The notes under the pieces were generated by a model that was given only the letters and a program-made list of their open reading frames with translations, ran no database searches and was not told where the DNA came from. Shown piece by piece: positions 1-10,189 of a DNA stretch of 64,000 nt. Position numbers and translations under genes: made by a program. The DNA comes from JARRKC01 sp037388505 (GTDB lineage Bacteria > Acidobacteriota > UBA6911 > RPQK01 > JAPXNP01): the NCBI GenBank assembly GCA_037388505.1, contig JARRKC010000005.1:38275-102274 (forward strand), read 5' to 3'. How positions within the stretch are numbered: position 1 is the stretch's first letter; every line of letters begins with the position of its first letter.

Positions 1-308
1 ATCTTCGTCGCGCCTCGGTCGAACTGGCTCAGGAATGGAGAACCGACCGGGCTTTGCGGCATCTGGACGCCGTTCTCATCGTGAGTGACCGACAGGATTC
101 GTTTCTGATCTCGGGGAACGGCGATGTGATCGAACCCGACGATGGACTGATCGCCGTCGGCTCGGGCGGAGCTTACGCTCTCGCGGCGGCACGTGCAATG
201 ATGCGCTTCACCGAACAGTCGGCGGCGGAAACCGCGACGGAAGCCCTCCGAATTGCCAGTGAAATCTGCGTATACACGAACTCCGAGATCATGCTGGAAA
301 CCCTGTAA
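1..308 (+). CDS. hslV: ATP-dependent protease HslV, C-terminal part (5' end outside window)
   Basis: This is the proteolytic (ClpQ) subunit of the HslUV protease, a proteasome-like cytoplasmic peptidase. The reading frame is open from the window edge, beginning LRRASVELAQEWRTDR, and ends at TAA 306-308. The segments DAVLIVSD, GDVIEPDDGLIAVGSGGAYA and ALRIASEICVYTN are typical of the C-terminal half of HslV. The N-terminal catalytic threonine lies outside the window. hslU follows 6 bp downstream, the usual hslVU operon order. Confidence 0.95.
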   Translation, partial: LRRASVELAQEWRTDRALRHLDAVLIVSDRQDSFLISGNGDVIEPDDGLIAVGSGGAYALAAARAMMRFTEQSAAETATEALRIASEICVYTNSEIMLETL

Positions 309-314
309 TTCGTG

Positions 315-1715
<1,401 letters not shown>

Positions 1716-1725
1716 GGTTTGCACC

Positions 1726-2679
1726 TTGCTCCGTCGAACGAGTCGACTGTGCGTGTGGGTGGTCGGGCTAACCCTTTTGGCGGCCTGCGGGAAGGTCGGG
1801 AACCCTCTGCCGCCCGTTGCGCAGATTCCAGCCACGGTGGATACGATGGATGTCGTCCAGCAGGGAGGAACCGCCATCCTGATCGTCTTTCCCCTACCGG
1901 CGATGTCGGTTCGTGAAGTCTCGGTCTTTCGCCGCTGCGGCGCGCCGGACGACAACCCCTTGAAAGAGATCCTCCAGGTCACGGCTGCCGACCTGCGTGC
2001 GCTGCCGGGCGACCGCTTCGCGGTCAGTGACCCCTCTCCCCGCTTCGACGTTTCCTGTGCCTATGAGGTGCAGTTCAGAAACAATCACGGACGACGGTCC
2101 GCAATGTCGAATATGGTGACGACGCAACCCGGACCCACACCCGCGTCACCGACCGACCTTACCGTCGACGTCAAGCAGTCGGAGATCGACGTCTCCTGGA
2201 ACGCGCCGAGCGAAGCTCAGGGGATCCTGGGTTACTACGTCGATTTCCGTGAGTTCGTCACACGGCGGGATTACGTGATCCGGGATTTCAGATTCGATGT
2301 GTCTCGCACCGTCGTCGTGCAGTCCGTCAGCCGGGTGCGGGATCCGATGATCCTGAGTCCCCCTACCGCTCTGACCTTTGTTCCGAAGGACACCTTCCCG
2401 CCAGCGGCCCCTGCCGATCTGACGGCCGTGCGGGTCGGCGAAGGCGTCCAACTGGTCTGGGATGCGGTGACGGCCCCGGACCTGAGCGGCTATAACGTGT
2501 ATCGGCGTACGGAAGGCGAGCAGGACTTCCACAAGATCGCCGGGCCCATACCCGTTCCCCGTTACTTCGATGCGGTGGAGCGGGGGGGTGGTGTGCTTTA
2601 TTATGTGGTTACGGCGCTCGATCGCTCGGGTAACGAGAGCGGCTACTCCAACCAGGCGACAGCCTCGCGGAAGCGCTGA
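1726..2679 (+). CDS. lipoprotein with fibronectin type III-like domains
   Basis: The frame stays open upstream, but the best start is TTG 1726, because GAGG at 1713-1716 lies 9 nt before it and the protein then starts with a signal peptide ending in the lipobox LLAAC. The mature part has two FN3-like modules, around PTDLTVDVKQSEIDVSW and PADLTAVRVGEGVQLVW, the second followed by SGYNVYRR. About 317 residues. It is expected to be a lipid-anchored envelope protein binding protein or sugar. It starts 10 bp after hslU and probably shares its transcript. Precise function unknown. Confidence 0.75.
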   Translation: MLRRTSRLCVWVVGLTLLAACGKVGNPLPPVAQIPATVDTMDVVQQGGTAILIVFPLPAMSVREVSVFRRCGAPDDNPLKEILQVTAADLRALPGDRFAVSDPSPRFDVSCAYEVQFRNNHGRRSAMSNMVTTQPGPTPASPTDLTVDVKQSEIDVSWNAPSEAQGILGYYVDFREFVTRRDYVIRDFRFDVSRTVVVQSVSRVRDPMILSPPTALTFVPKDTFPPAAPADLTAVRVGEGVQLVWDAVTAPDLSGYNVYRRTEGEQDFHKIAGPIPVPRYFDAVERGGGVLYYVVTALDRSGNESGYSNQATASRKR

Positions 2680-2760
2680 CTTCCGGCAAGAGCCGAGGGA
2701 ACGGCAGCATCGGATCTGGCTGGAGCGCCGACGGGCGGCCGTACCGACTAAGGACGGGGC

Positions 2761-4311
2761 ATGGACTTCCATTCAAAGCTGGAAGAGCTGAAGAGACGCG
2801 AGCGACTTGCTGAGCAAGGCGGCGGTCGAGAGCGGATCGACCGGCAGCACGAAGCTGGAAAGCTCACGGCCAGAGAACGCATCGATATACTCCTGGATCG
2901 AGGGTCCTTCGAAGAGATCGACAAGCTGGTCATGCACCGTTGCCGCGACTTTGGAATGGACGCGCGGCGCATTCCCGGCGACGGCGTCGTGACGGGTTTC
3001 GGAAAAGTCGAGGGGCGGCCGGTGTATCTGTTTGCCCAGGACTTCACAGTATTTGGTGGAAGCCTGTCCGAAGCCTATGCGTCGAAGATCTGCAAGGTGA
3101 TGGATCTGGCCTTGAAGAACGGCGCTCCGATCATCGGCCTCAACGACAGCGGGGGTGCCCGAATTCAGGAAGGAGTCGTCAGTCTGGCCGGATATGCCGA
3201 CATCTTTTTCCGCAACACCCGCGCCAGCGGCGTCGTCCCACAGATTTCGGCCATTTTGGGCCCTTCAGCAGGGGGAGCAGTCTACTCGCCGGCAATTACC
3301 GACTTCGTTTTCATGGTTCACCATTCGAGCTACATGTTCATCACGGGTCCTGATGTGATCAGAACCGTGACTCATGAAGATGTCACCAAGTCGGAGTTGG
3401 GAGGAGCCACGGTTCACAGCCAGACGAGCGGAGTGGCTCACTTTGCCGTGGACAGTGAAGAGCAGTGTCTGATCGGCATCCGTGAGCTGCTCTCGTTCCT
3501 GCCTTCCAATAATATGGAAGATCCGCCCTTCAGGCCGACCGACGATCCTTGGGACCGGCACGAACCCGGCTTGAACGACCTGATCCCGACGGAGCCTAAC
3601 CAGCCTTACGACATCAAGGATCTGATCGAGCGGGTCGTCGACGAACACTACTTCTTCGAAGTGCACGAGCATTTCGCTCCCAATCTGGTCGTCGGTTTTG
3701 GGCGACTGAACGGTGCGCCGGTGGGGATCGTGGCCAATCAGCCGGCACATCTGGCGGGTACTTTGGATATTGATTCGTCGGTCAAGGGAGGGCGATTCGT
3801 CCGTTTCTGCGACGCCTTTGGGATCCCGCTCGTGGTCTTCGAGGACGTGCCCGGCTTTCTGCCCGGTGTCGGCCAGGAACATGGCGGGATCATCCGCCAT
3901 GGTGCCAAGCTCCTGTATGCCTTTGCCGAAGCCACCGTGCCGAAGATTACCGTCATCGCCAGAAAGGCCTACGGCGGTGCGTATTGCGTCATGGCCTCCA
4001 AACAGATCGGTGCCGATCTCAACTACGCGTACCCCAACGCGGAAGTCGCAGTGATGGGACCCGAGGGCGCCGTCGAGATCCTGTACCGCCGACAGCTGCA
4101 GCAGGCCGAAGATCCGGCTGCATACAAGAACGAACGGGTCGCGGAATTTCGTGAGAAGTTCGCAAATCCGTGGGTCGTCGCCGAGCGGGGCTATGTCGAC
4201 GAGGTGATCGAGCCACAGTACACGCGGCCCAAGTTGATTCGGGCTCTGGAGGTGACGGCGAACAAGCGGGAGTCCCTGCCCCCGAAGAAGCACGGCAATA
4301 TCCCGCTGTGA
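2761..4311 (+). CDS. acyl-CoA (propionyl-CoA type) carboxylase, beta/carboxyltransferase subunit
   Basis: This subunit transfers carboxyl groups from carboxybiotin to an acyl-CoA, most likely propionyl-CoA. Its 516 residues match PccB-type proteins in length. Visible features are LTARERIDILLD, GDGVVTGFGKVEGRPVYLFA, the N-terminal oxyanion region NDSGGARIQEGVVSLAGYA, LGPSAGGAVYSPA, and the C-terminal crotonase-like half with VEDVPGFLPGVGQEHGGIIRHGAKLLYA-type sequence and KAYGGAYCVM. AAGGAC precedes the ATG. The biotin carboxylase and biotin carrier follow directly, so the locus encodes a complete enzyme. Substrate choice (propionyl, acetyl or methylcrotonyl) cannot be settled from sequence alone. 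Confidence 0.93.
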   Translation: MDFHSKLEELKRRERLAEQGGGRERIDRQHEAGKLTARERIDILLDRGSFEEIDKLVMHRCRDFGMDARRIPGDGVVTGFGKVEGRPVYLFAQDFTVFGGSLSEAYASKICKVMDLALKNGAPIIGLNDSGGARIQEGVVSLAGYADIFFRNTRASGVVPQISAILGPSAGGAVYSPAITDFVFMVHHSSYMFITGPDVIRTVTHEDVTKSELGGATVHSQTSGVAHFAVDSEEQCLIGIRELLSFLPSNNMEDPPFRPTDDPWDRHEPGLNDLIPTEPNQPYDIKDLIERVVDEHYFFEVHEHFAPNLVVGFGRLNGAPVGIVANQPAHLAGTLDIDSSVKGGRFVRFCDAFGIPLVVFEDVPGFLPGVGQEHGGIIRHGAKLLYAFAEATVPKITVIARKAYGGAYCVMASKQIGADLNYAYPNAEVAVMGPEGAVEILYRRQLQQAEDPAAYKNERVAEFREKFANPWVVAERGYVDEVIEPQYTRPKLIRALEVTANKRESLPPKKHGNIPL

Positions 4312-4333
4312 CTTCGGCAGCTCGAGGAGAGAT

Positions 4334-5848
4334 ATGTTCCGTCGGATTCTGGTTGCCAACCGCGGTGAGATTGCTGTCAGGCTAGTCCGTGCCTGTCGTG
4401 ATCTGGGAGTCAGCCCGGTTGCCGTCTATTCGACGGCGGATCGAGAGGCCCTGCATGTTCGACTGGCGGATCGAGCTTTCCACATCGGAGATTCAGCCGC
4501 AACGGACAGCTATCTGAAGATCGATCGACTGATCGACGCCGCGCGAAAGGGCGGCTGCGACGCGATTCACCCGGGCTACGGCTTCCTGGCGGAGAACGCC
4601 GAGTTTGCAGGAGCCTGTGACGGGGCCGGCCTGGTCTTCATCGGACCCGGTCCGGAGGCAATGGAGCTGATGGGCAACAAGGTTGCAGCCCGGCGAGCGG
4701 TGAGCCGCGTGGGTGTTCCGACCGTACCGGGCAGCGAGCAGCCGGTCGAGTCTACCGACCAGGCCCTGGACGCCGCGCGCCGCATCGGCTTCCCCGTGCT
4801 GGTCAAGGCCAGTGCGGGAGGCGGGGGTAAGGGAATGCGCGTCGTCGACGGAGAGAGCGCGCTGGCCGAGGCCCTCAGCATCGCCTCGGCGGAGGCGGCG
4901 TCCGCGTTTGCCGACCCGGCCGTCTATCTCGAAAAGTATCTGGAACGTCCCCGCCATATCGAGGTTCAGGTTCTCGGAGACGCCCACAACAATCTGGTGC
5001 ATTTGGGTGAACGGGAATGCTCCATTCAGCGCCGCCATCAGAAGCTCGTCGAAGAATGCCCCTCGCCGCTCGTTGACGCCCGACTTCGTGCGGAGTTGGG
5101 GGAGGCTGCTCTCGCCGTCGCGCGAGCGGCGGGCTACCGAAATGCTGGAACCGTTGAGTTCCTCGTCGACAGCGCCGGTGGTGGCGAGACCCCTCGCTAC
5201 TACTTCCTCGAAATGAATACCCGGCTTCAGGTCGAGCATCCTGTTACCGAGTTGGTCACGGGCCTGGATCTCGCGTGCTGGCAGATCCGGATCGCTGCGG
5301 GGGAGCGCCTGAGTTTCGACCAGGCAGACGTGGAGTGGAGGGGCTCCGCCATCGAGTGCCGCGTCTATGCCGAGGACCCTAACCTGGGATTCCTGCCCTC
5401 GCCGGGCCCTATTTGCGGGCTCATCGAACCCTCCGGTCCCGGCGTTCGGAACGATTCGGGAGTCTATGAGGGTTTTGTGATTCCAGTCGAGTACGACCCG
5501 CTCATTTCGAAGACCATCGCCCATGGCCGGGATCGGCTGGAAGCTATCTCCCGCCTTCATCGAGCCTTCGGCGAGTATCGAATTCTGGGTGTGAAGACCA
5601 CGATCCCACTGTTCCTCCGGCTTCTCGTGCATCCCGCCTTCCGGGAGGGTCGGCTGCACACCGGGTTTCTGGCCGAGCACGCGCTGACGGAGAGCCCCGA
5701 CCAGGGGGACCGCCAGGGCGAAGCTTTGGCCGTAGCCGTCGCCGCGCTCGAGGAACTCAACGGTCGGGGAACAGCAGCCGATGCCCGGAATTCGGTTCGG
5801 CGGAACAGAAGTGCATGGAAGGAGTCGGCACGGAGGCATTGGTTGTGA
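4334..5848 (+). CDS. biotin carboxylase subunit of acyl-CoA carboxylase
   Basis: This ATP-grasp enzyme carboxylates the biotin of the carrier protein encoded next to it. It has 504 residues. The biotin carboxylase N domain starts FRRILVANRGEIAVR. The ATP-binding loop KASAGGGGKGMR, the segment EKYLERPRHIEVQ, the ERECSIQRRHQK motif and FLEMNTRLQVEHPVTE are all present, followed by the C-terminal domain IECRVYAEDP. GAGGAGA lies just before the ATG. The C-terminal 34 bp overlap the biotin-carrier gene. It is AccC-like, but the context with a PccB-like subunit argues for an acyl-CoA carboxylase rather than the fatty-acid acetyl-CoA carboxylase. Confidence 0.93.
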   Translation: MFRRILVANRGEIAVRLVRACRDLGVSPVAVYSTADREALHVRLADRAFHIGDSAATDSYLKIDRLIDAARKGGCDAIHPGYGFLAENAEFAGACDGAGLVFIGPGPEAMELMGNKVAARRAVSRVGVPTVPGSEQPVESTDQALDAARRIGFPVLVKASAGGGGKGMRVVDGESALAEALSIASAEAASAFADPAVYLEKYLERPRHIEVQVLGDAHNNLVHLGERECSIQRRHQKLVEECPSPLVDARLRAELGEAALAVARAAGYRNAGTVEFLVDSAGGGETPRYYFLEMNTRLQVEHPVTELVTGLDLACWQIRIAAGERLSFDQADVEWRGSAIECRVYAEDPNLGFLPSPGPICGLIEPSGPGVRNDSGVYEGFVIPVEYDPLISKTIAHGRDRLEAISRLHRAFGEYRILGVKTTIPLFLRLLVHPAFREGRLHTGFLAEHALTESPDQGDRQGEALAVAVAALEELNGRGTAADARNSVRRNRSAWKESARRHWL

Positions 5849-6366
5849 GGGAGACGTTCACGGTGGGCCTCCGCCGCTACTCGATCGAGATCCAGCCGGA
5901 CAGGGAGCCCGGTTTCCAGCTCATCCGGGTCGAATCGGACGATGGACTCCCAAGTGTCGAGTTCAAGGCACGCCTGTTGGCGAGCTCCGGCCACGCCAGG
6001 ACGCTCGAAGTCGACGGCCAAATCGAGGATCTGCTGCTCTTGGCGGATGGACGGCGGACGCTCGTTGAGCGCGCCGGATCCACCTACGATATACAGAAAG
6101 TGAGCAGCCGGGACAAGCTCAGGGCGACCGGCCTCTCGAGTGAGGACCAGGGCCCGGTGTTCATCAAGGCACACATGCCGGGAAAGATCGTCCGTCTGAT
6201 GCACAAGCCAGGGGAAGAAGTCGCAGCAGGTGAAGGGGTCATCGTGATCGAAGCCATGAAGATGCAGAATGAGATCAAGGCGCCGAAATCAGGGATCCTC
6301 GTCAAGTACCTGGCGAAGGTCGGGAGCAACGTGAACGCGGGCGATCCGCTTTGTGAGGTCGAGTGA
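5815..6366 (+). CDS. biotin carboxyl carrier protein (biotin/lipoyl domain)
   Basis: The 183-residue protein ends in a biotinyl domain with the biotinylation motif EAMKM; the Lys carries biotin. Around it are AHMPGKIVRLMHKPGEEV and NEIKAPKSGILVKYL, typical of the half-barrel fold. The N-terminal 100 residues are a linker or BT-like domain that probably contacts the beta subunit. The gene overlaps the biotin carboxylase gene by 34 bp and the next gene by 4 bp, indicating translational coupling. Together with the two upstream genes it forms a three-polypeptide carboxylase. Confidence 0.92.
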   Translation: MEGVGTEALVVRETFTVGLRRYSIEIQPDREPGFQLIRVESDDGLPSVEFKARLLASSGHARTLEVDGQIEDLLLLADGRRTLVERAGSTYDIQKVSSRDKLRATGLSSEDQGPVFIKAHMPGKIVRLMHKPGEEVAAGEGVIVIEAMKMQNEIKAPKSGILVKYLAKVGSNVNAGDPLCEVE

Positions 6367-7547
6367 TCAGGTTCGTCGCCAAGAGCCTTGTCGAGTGGCT
6401 CGGTCTCAGCCTCCTCATCGTAGCTCTGGCAGAGACGGCGTTGGGTCGGGTCCTGCTCCTTCGAGGATGGTTCCAGCGCATGCGGACAGCGCTCGCTCCG
6501 CCCGAACCTGTAGGCCGCGTGCCTCGCCTGCATCAACTCCTGGCGAAGGGTGATTGGAACCGAGGGGAACTGCTGAAGGCCTTCGCGACGACACCCGCTT
6601 TGGGAGGATTCATCTTCGCTCTGATGAAAAAGCGGGGCTGGGAGAGTCATGAGGAGAGCCGGCTTCTCGCAGGCGGCAGGGCTGTCAGGGCCTCGAGCAC
6701 AATCACCGAGACTGTTCCCCTTTCCACCCTGAAGGATCTCCAGGCTCGGATGCCCTATGGCCGGGCCCGGAACCTAAAGCTGAGCCGCATCATTCTGGGC
6801 GGAAACCTCATCGGGGGATGGGCGCACGCCCGGGATCTGGTCTATGTCTCCAGGCTGATCAAGTCCTATCACACGGACGAAAAGGTGTTCGACACCCTGC
6901 AACTGGCCGAAGCCTGTGGGATCAACACGCTCCTGACCAATCCGGTGCTGTGTCGCGTGATCAACGACTACTGGCGAAAGCGGGGCGGCCGGATTCAGTT
7001 CATCTCCGATTGCGCGCTGGGAAGTGATCTGACGCAGGGCATCAAGGCGTCGATCGACGGAGGCGCTCATGCCTGCTACATTCAGGGCGCTGTCGCAGAC
7101 GGTCTCGTAGACGGCAGCCAACTGGATGAGATTGGCCGAGGCATCGACCTGATCCGTCGAAACGGGCTGTCGGCGGGAATCGGCGCCCATAAGCTGGAGA
7201 CGGTCCAGGCTTGCGTCGAGGCTGGCTTTCGTCCGGACTTCTGGGTCAAGACGCTGCACTTCCGCAATTCCTCGTCGATCCATTCGGTGCCGCACCATGG
7301 GCGTCGCTGGTGCGCCAGACCTCAGGAGACGATCGAGTACATGAAGACCCTGGAGCAGCCGTGGATTGCCTTCAAGACCCTGGCCACCGGTGCAATCCAC
7401 CCCCGGGAGGGCTTTCGCTACGCCTTCGAGAACGGTGCCGACTTCATCTGCGTCGGCATGTACGACTTTCAGATCGTCGAGGATGTCAATACAGCCTGTA
7501 ACATCCTTGCCGGCGACCTCGCACGCAAGCGGGAATGGCGGGCCTGA
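6363..7547 (+). CDS. conserved protein of unknown function, possibly TIM-barrel-like
   Basis: The gene starts at GTG 6363 inside the stop codon of the biotin-carrier gene (GTGA overlap), so it belongs to the carboxylase operon. The protein has 394 residues. Its N terminus has one hydrophobic segment (LGLSLLIVALAETALG) and a short charged linker, so it may be membrane-attached; ATG 6480 is an alternative start without that segment. The rest alternates strands and helices: KLSRIILGGNLIGGWAHARD, GGAHACYIQGAVADG, IGAHKLETVQACVEAGF, WIAFKTLATGAIHP and GADFICVGMYDFQI. This pattern resembles an aldolase- or reductase-type barrel, but I do not recognise a named family. The C-terminal GADFICVGM resembles a phosphate-binding end of a TIM barrel. 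Confidence 0.8.
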   Translation: MIRFVAKSLVEWLGLSLLIVALAETALGRVLLLRGWFQRMRTALAPPEPVGRVPRLHQLLAKGDWNRGELLKAFATTPALGGFIFALMKKRGWESHEESRLLAGGRAVRASSTITETVPLSTLKDLQARMPYGRARNLKLSRIILGGNLIGGWAHARDLVYVSRLIKSYHTDEKVFDTLQLAEACGINTLLTNPVLCRVINDYWRKRGGRIQFISDCALGSDLTQGIKASIDGGAHACYIQGAVADGLVDGSQLDEIGRGIDLIRRNGLSAGIGAHKLETVQACVEAGFRPDFWVKTLHFRNSSSIHSVPHHGRRWCARPQETIEYMKTLEQPWIAFKTLATGAIHPREGFRYAFENGADFICVGMYDFQIVEDVNTACNILAGDLARKREWRA

Positions 7548-7557
7548 CCCCGGCTGT

Positions 7558-7762
7558 CAGGTTCCGGGTTCCGGGAGGGGGATGCGCTTCCAGCTTGTCG
7601 ACTCCGGTAGTCGGCGCTCCACGGTTCCGGGAGCAGAAAACGCTCCCGGCTTCTCTATCCCGCTGGCGACGCTCCGAGGTTCCGAGGCTGTGGATTCCCA
7701 GTTCCGTCCACTTCGTCCTCCCGCGACGTTTGATCATTTCCCAGGAACTCGGAACTCGAGAC
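7558..7762. repeat. inverted pair of GGANNNN heptad arrays between convergent genes
   Basis: Eleven bases after the stop of the upstream gene comes GGTTCCGGGTTCCGGGA (7560-7576, TCC-type heptads). At 7743-7762, just before the folC stop, comes GGAACTCGGAACTCGAGACT (GGA type). Shorter matches (AGGTTCCGAGG) lie between. Read outward from each gene's 3' end, both arrays have the same sense, so they form an inverted pair across the 223-bp intergenic region. No gene is seen here. Confidence 0.7.
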
Positions 7763-7770
7763 TTCGTCGC

Positions 7771-9015
7771 CTACCCACGCTCAGCCAGAATCGCTCCGGC
7801 CAGGAAAAACGATCCGGCAACCACGACTGTCTCGGCGCCCGCGAAGGCGGCTGCGTGGGCATCTCGGGGGTTGGGAACCGGGATTCCGAGCGGACAGAGA
7901 CGGATCAGGTCTTCAAGCGCCGCCGCACGAGGCGAGTCGATCTGGGTCAGAAAGATCCGTTCGCAGAGCGGTTGAAGAATGGCCAGAACCCGAGCGATCT
8001 CCTTGTCCCGCAGCATAGAGAACACGAGATGCCGTTGAGAAGGCGTGTGCCGACCGAGGTATCGCCCAAGTGCCAGCGCCGCCGCCGGATTGTGTCCACC
8101 GTCGATCACGACGACGGGCTTCTCCCCGGAACGTTGGACAACGCCCTGGAACTCGGTCGCGCCGATTCCCGTCGCCACGTGGTCCGGGTGGACGGAGAAT
8201 CCCAGCCGCCGGAGTTCCTGAGCCGCGCGCACCGCCAGCATCGCATTGTCGACCTGGAACCGCCCGGAGACATGCAGGTGGTAGTCGATGCCCTCGTGGG
8301 AGAACTGATAGCAGCCATCGGGGTCTGCGGATCGGGACACCGACGCCGTGTCCTGAAGCTCCAGCGAGGTTCCGAGGGCGGATGCCCGTTCCCGGAGGAC
8401 TGCGGCGACCTCCTTACTCTGAGCGCTGCTGAGCGCCGCGACTCCGGGCCGCATGATCCCGGCCTTTTCCCCGGCGATCTTGGGCAACGTGTCGCCCAGG
8501 TATTGCTGATGGTCCCAGTCGATCGGCGTAATGATGGACAGGATCGGCTCCACGACGTTGGTGCTGTCCATCCGCCCTCCCATCCCGATCTCCAGAACCG
8601 CCAGTTCGATCTGTTCTCGCGCGAAGACCCGGAACGCCGTCGCCGTGATCATCTCGAAGAAGGTGGGATGCGATTCGAGGTCGAGGGTCTGGACGGTCTC
8701 CACGACTTCCGTGAAGCACTCAGCGAAACGAATGGGATCCACCTCGCGGCCGTCCACTTTGATTCGTTCCGTGAGACGGACCAGGTGAGGCGAGGTGTAC
8801 AGGCCGGTCCGTATGCCTGCCGTCGTCGTAATACTGGCCAGGAAGCGCGCGACCGAACCCTTGCCGTTGGTACCCGCGATCAAGACCGAGCGGAAGGAGT
8901 CCTGAGGTCTTTCCAGGCCATCCAGCACCGCACGGATCGTGTCGAGCCCGAACTTCATCGTCAGGACTTCGTTCCCCAGCCGATTCAGATAGTCCAGGCA
9001 CTCTTCGTAGTTCAT
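7771..9015 (-). CDS. folC: folylpolyglutamate synthase / dihydrofolate synthase
   Basis: FolC adds glutamate to dihydropteroate and to folates in the cytoplasm. The 414-residue protein has the Mur-ligase type P-loop GTNGKGSVARF near residue 48, the SPHLVRLTERIKVDG segment, EIGMGGRMDSTN, PIDWDHQQYLGDTL and the later HNPAAALALGRYL, all characteristic of the family. It follows accD with a 30-bp gap; the accD-folC pairing is common in bacteria. The ribosome site is weak, which fits coupling to accD. Confidence 0.95.
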   Translation of the reverse strand: MNYEECLDYLNRLGNEVLTMKFGLDTIRAVLDGLERPQDSFRSVLIAGTNGKGSVARFLASITTTAGIRTGLYTSPHLVRLTERIKVDGREVDPIRFAECFTEVVETVQTLDLESHPTFFEMITATAFRVFAREQIELAVLEIGMGGRMDSTNVVEPILSIITPIDWDHQQYLGDTLPKIAGEKAGIMRPGVAALSSAQSKEVAAVLRERASALGTSLELQDTASVSRSADPDGCYQFSHEGIDYHLHVSGRFQVDNAMLAVRAAQELRRLGFSVHPDHVATGIGATEFQGVVQRSGEKPVVVIDGGHNPAAALALGRYLGRHTPSQRHLVFSMLRDKEIARVLAILQPLCERIFLTQIDSPRAAALEDLIRLCPLGIPVPNPRDAHAAAFAGAETVVVAGSFFLAGAILAERG

Positions 9016-9045
9016 GAGCTGGGACGGGGAAGCTCCACTCGAGAG

Positions 9046-9897
9046 TCAGGCGACCCTCATGAAGCGAAACCAGTCGCCGATGAACTCCCGGTGTTCCCCG
9101 CGGTGGACAACGGCGTCGAGCATTCCGTGGTCGAGTAGAAACTCACTGCGCTGAAATCCTTCGGGGAGTTTCTGCCGAATCGTCTGTTCGATGACACGCG
9201 GGCCGGCAAAGCCGATCAGGGCTTTCGGTTCGGCGATGTTGAGGTCCCCGAGCATAGCGTAGCTTGCCGTGACGCCCCCCGTCGTCGGGTCGGTCAGAAG
9301 AGAAATATAGGGGAGACCCTTCTCATGATGACGGGCAAGCGAGGCACTGATCTTGGCCATCTGCATGAGCGAGAGAAAACTCTCCATCATGCGCGCTCCG
9401 CCGCTGGCCGAAACAATGATCAACGGCTTGTCCTCACGCGTGGCCTTCTCTACCGCGCGAGTGATCTTCTCCCCGACGACCGAGCCCATCGAGCCACCGA
9501 TGAAGCGGTATTCCATGGATGCGCACACGGTTGGAGCTCCGTGGATACGCCCTTCGGCGTTGAGAACCGCCTCTTTGGTGCCCGTCGACCGAACGGCTGC
9601 CTCGAGCCGCTTTTGGTAGTTCTTCCGGTCTACGAACTTGAGTGGATCTTTGGATTCAAGATGGGCGTCGAATTCCTCGTAAGCACCGTCGTCGAACAGA
9701 ATTTCGAGCCGCTTTCGAGCGTCGATACGAAAGTGGTACGAGCACTTGGGACAGACGAAGAGATTGGCCTCGAGGTCCTTCTTCCAAATGATGGCTTTGC
9801 AGCCCTCGCATTTGGTGAAGAGCCCTTCGGTTCGAACCGTACGTTCTTCCTCGGCCGCAGACTGAAGCGGCCGCTTCTCACGCTTGAACCAGGTCAT
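9046..9897 (-). CDS. accD: acetyl-CoA carboxylase carboxyltransferase subunit beta
   Basis: AccD is the beta half of the carboxyltransferase for malonyl-CoA synthesis. From ATG 9897 the protein starts MTWFKREK, the family's usual beginning, and has 283 residues. A four-cysteine zinc ribbon (CEGC...CPKC) occupies about residues 28-50. The crotonase-like fold follows with SASGGARMMES, LTDPTTGGVTASYA and FAGPRVIEQTI. The frame is open for another 92 codons upstream, but that stretch runs into repeat DNA, so the long version is rejected. It is separate from the three-gene carboxylase at 2.7-6.4 kb, and no accA is seen in the window. Confidence 0.95.
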   Translation of the reverse strand: MTWFKREKRPLQSAAEEERTVRTEGLFTKCEGCKAIIWKKDLEANLFVCPKCSYHFRIDARKRLEILFDDGAYEEFDAHLESKDPLKFVDRKNYQKRLEAAVRSTGTKEAVLNAEGRIHGAPTVCASMEYRFIGGSMGSVVGEKITRAVEKATREDKPLIIVSASGGARMMESFLSLMQMAKISASLARHHEKGLPYISLLTDPTTGGVTASYAMLGDLNIAEPKALIGFAGPRVIEQTIRQKLPEGFQRSEFLLDHGMLDAVVHRGEHREFIGDWFRFMRVA

Positions 9898-9983
9898 CCG
9901 GATCATCATAGAGGAAACCGGGGGGGCGGGGCAATTTGGGGGGATCTTCTGCGATTGTTGATTGCCGATTTTCGATCTTCGGC

Positions 9984-10066
9984 TTGCGAGTTGGAGGCTG
10001 GGAGCTCGAAGCTGGAAGACCGGAGACCGGAGACACCCGCATGTCGGAATCCCGAGACTGGAGTAA
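9984..10066. repeat. GGANNNN heptad array between accD and the transposase remnant
   Basis: This stretch contains AGTTGGAGGCTGGGAGCTCG and then GGAAGACCGGAGACCGGAGA, with GGA recurring roughly every seven bases. The 15-mer ACCGGAGACCGGAGA at 10019-10033 is identical to the inverted ends around the four-helix-bundle gene at 25414 and 25935. With the TCC-type array at 11592-11638 it encloses the transposase remnant. Confidence 0.65.
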
Positions 10067-10189
10067 GTTCCGGTTGCCGGGGCGCATAGCCCAAGCCCGG
10101 ATGAAGAATCGTCCCGCTTTGGGTCGCCTTTTCGCGCTTTCTCCCACGCGGCATTTCGCGTCTCTGCACGCAATCGTGTTTCCCAGGCC

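Noticed and set aside
7366..9138. 590-codon plus-strand frame through the folC region
   Set aside because: It runs across two genes and the repeat block between them; folC motifs on the other strand are unequivocal.
9898..10173. Long N-terminal extension of accD
   Set aside because: It is repeat DNA with no conserved sequence; MTWFKR at 9897 is the normal AccD start.
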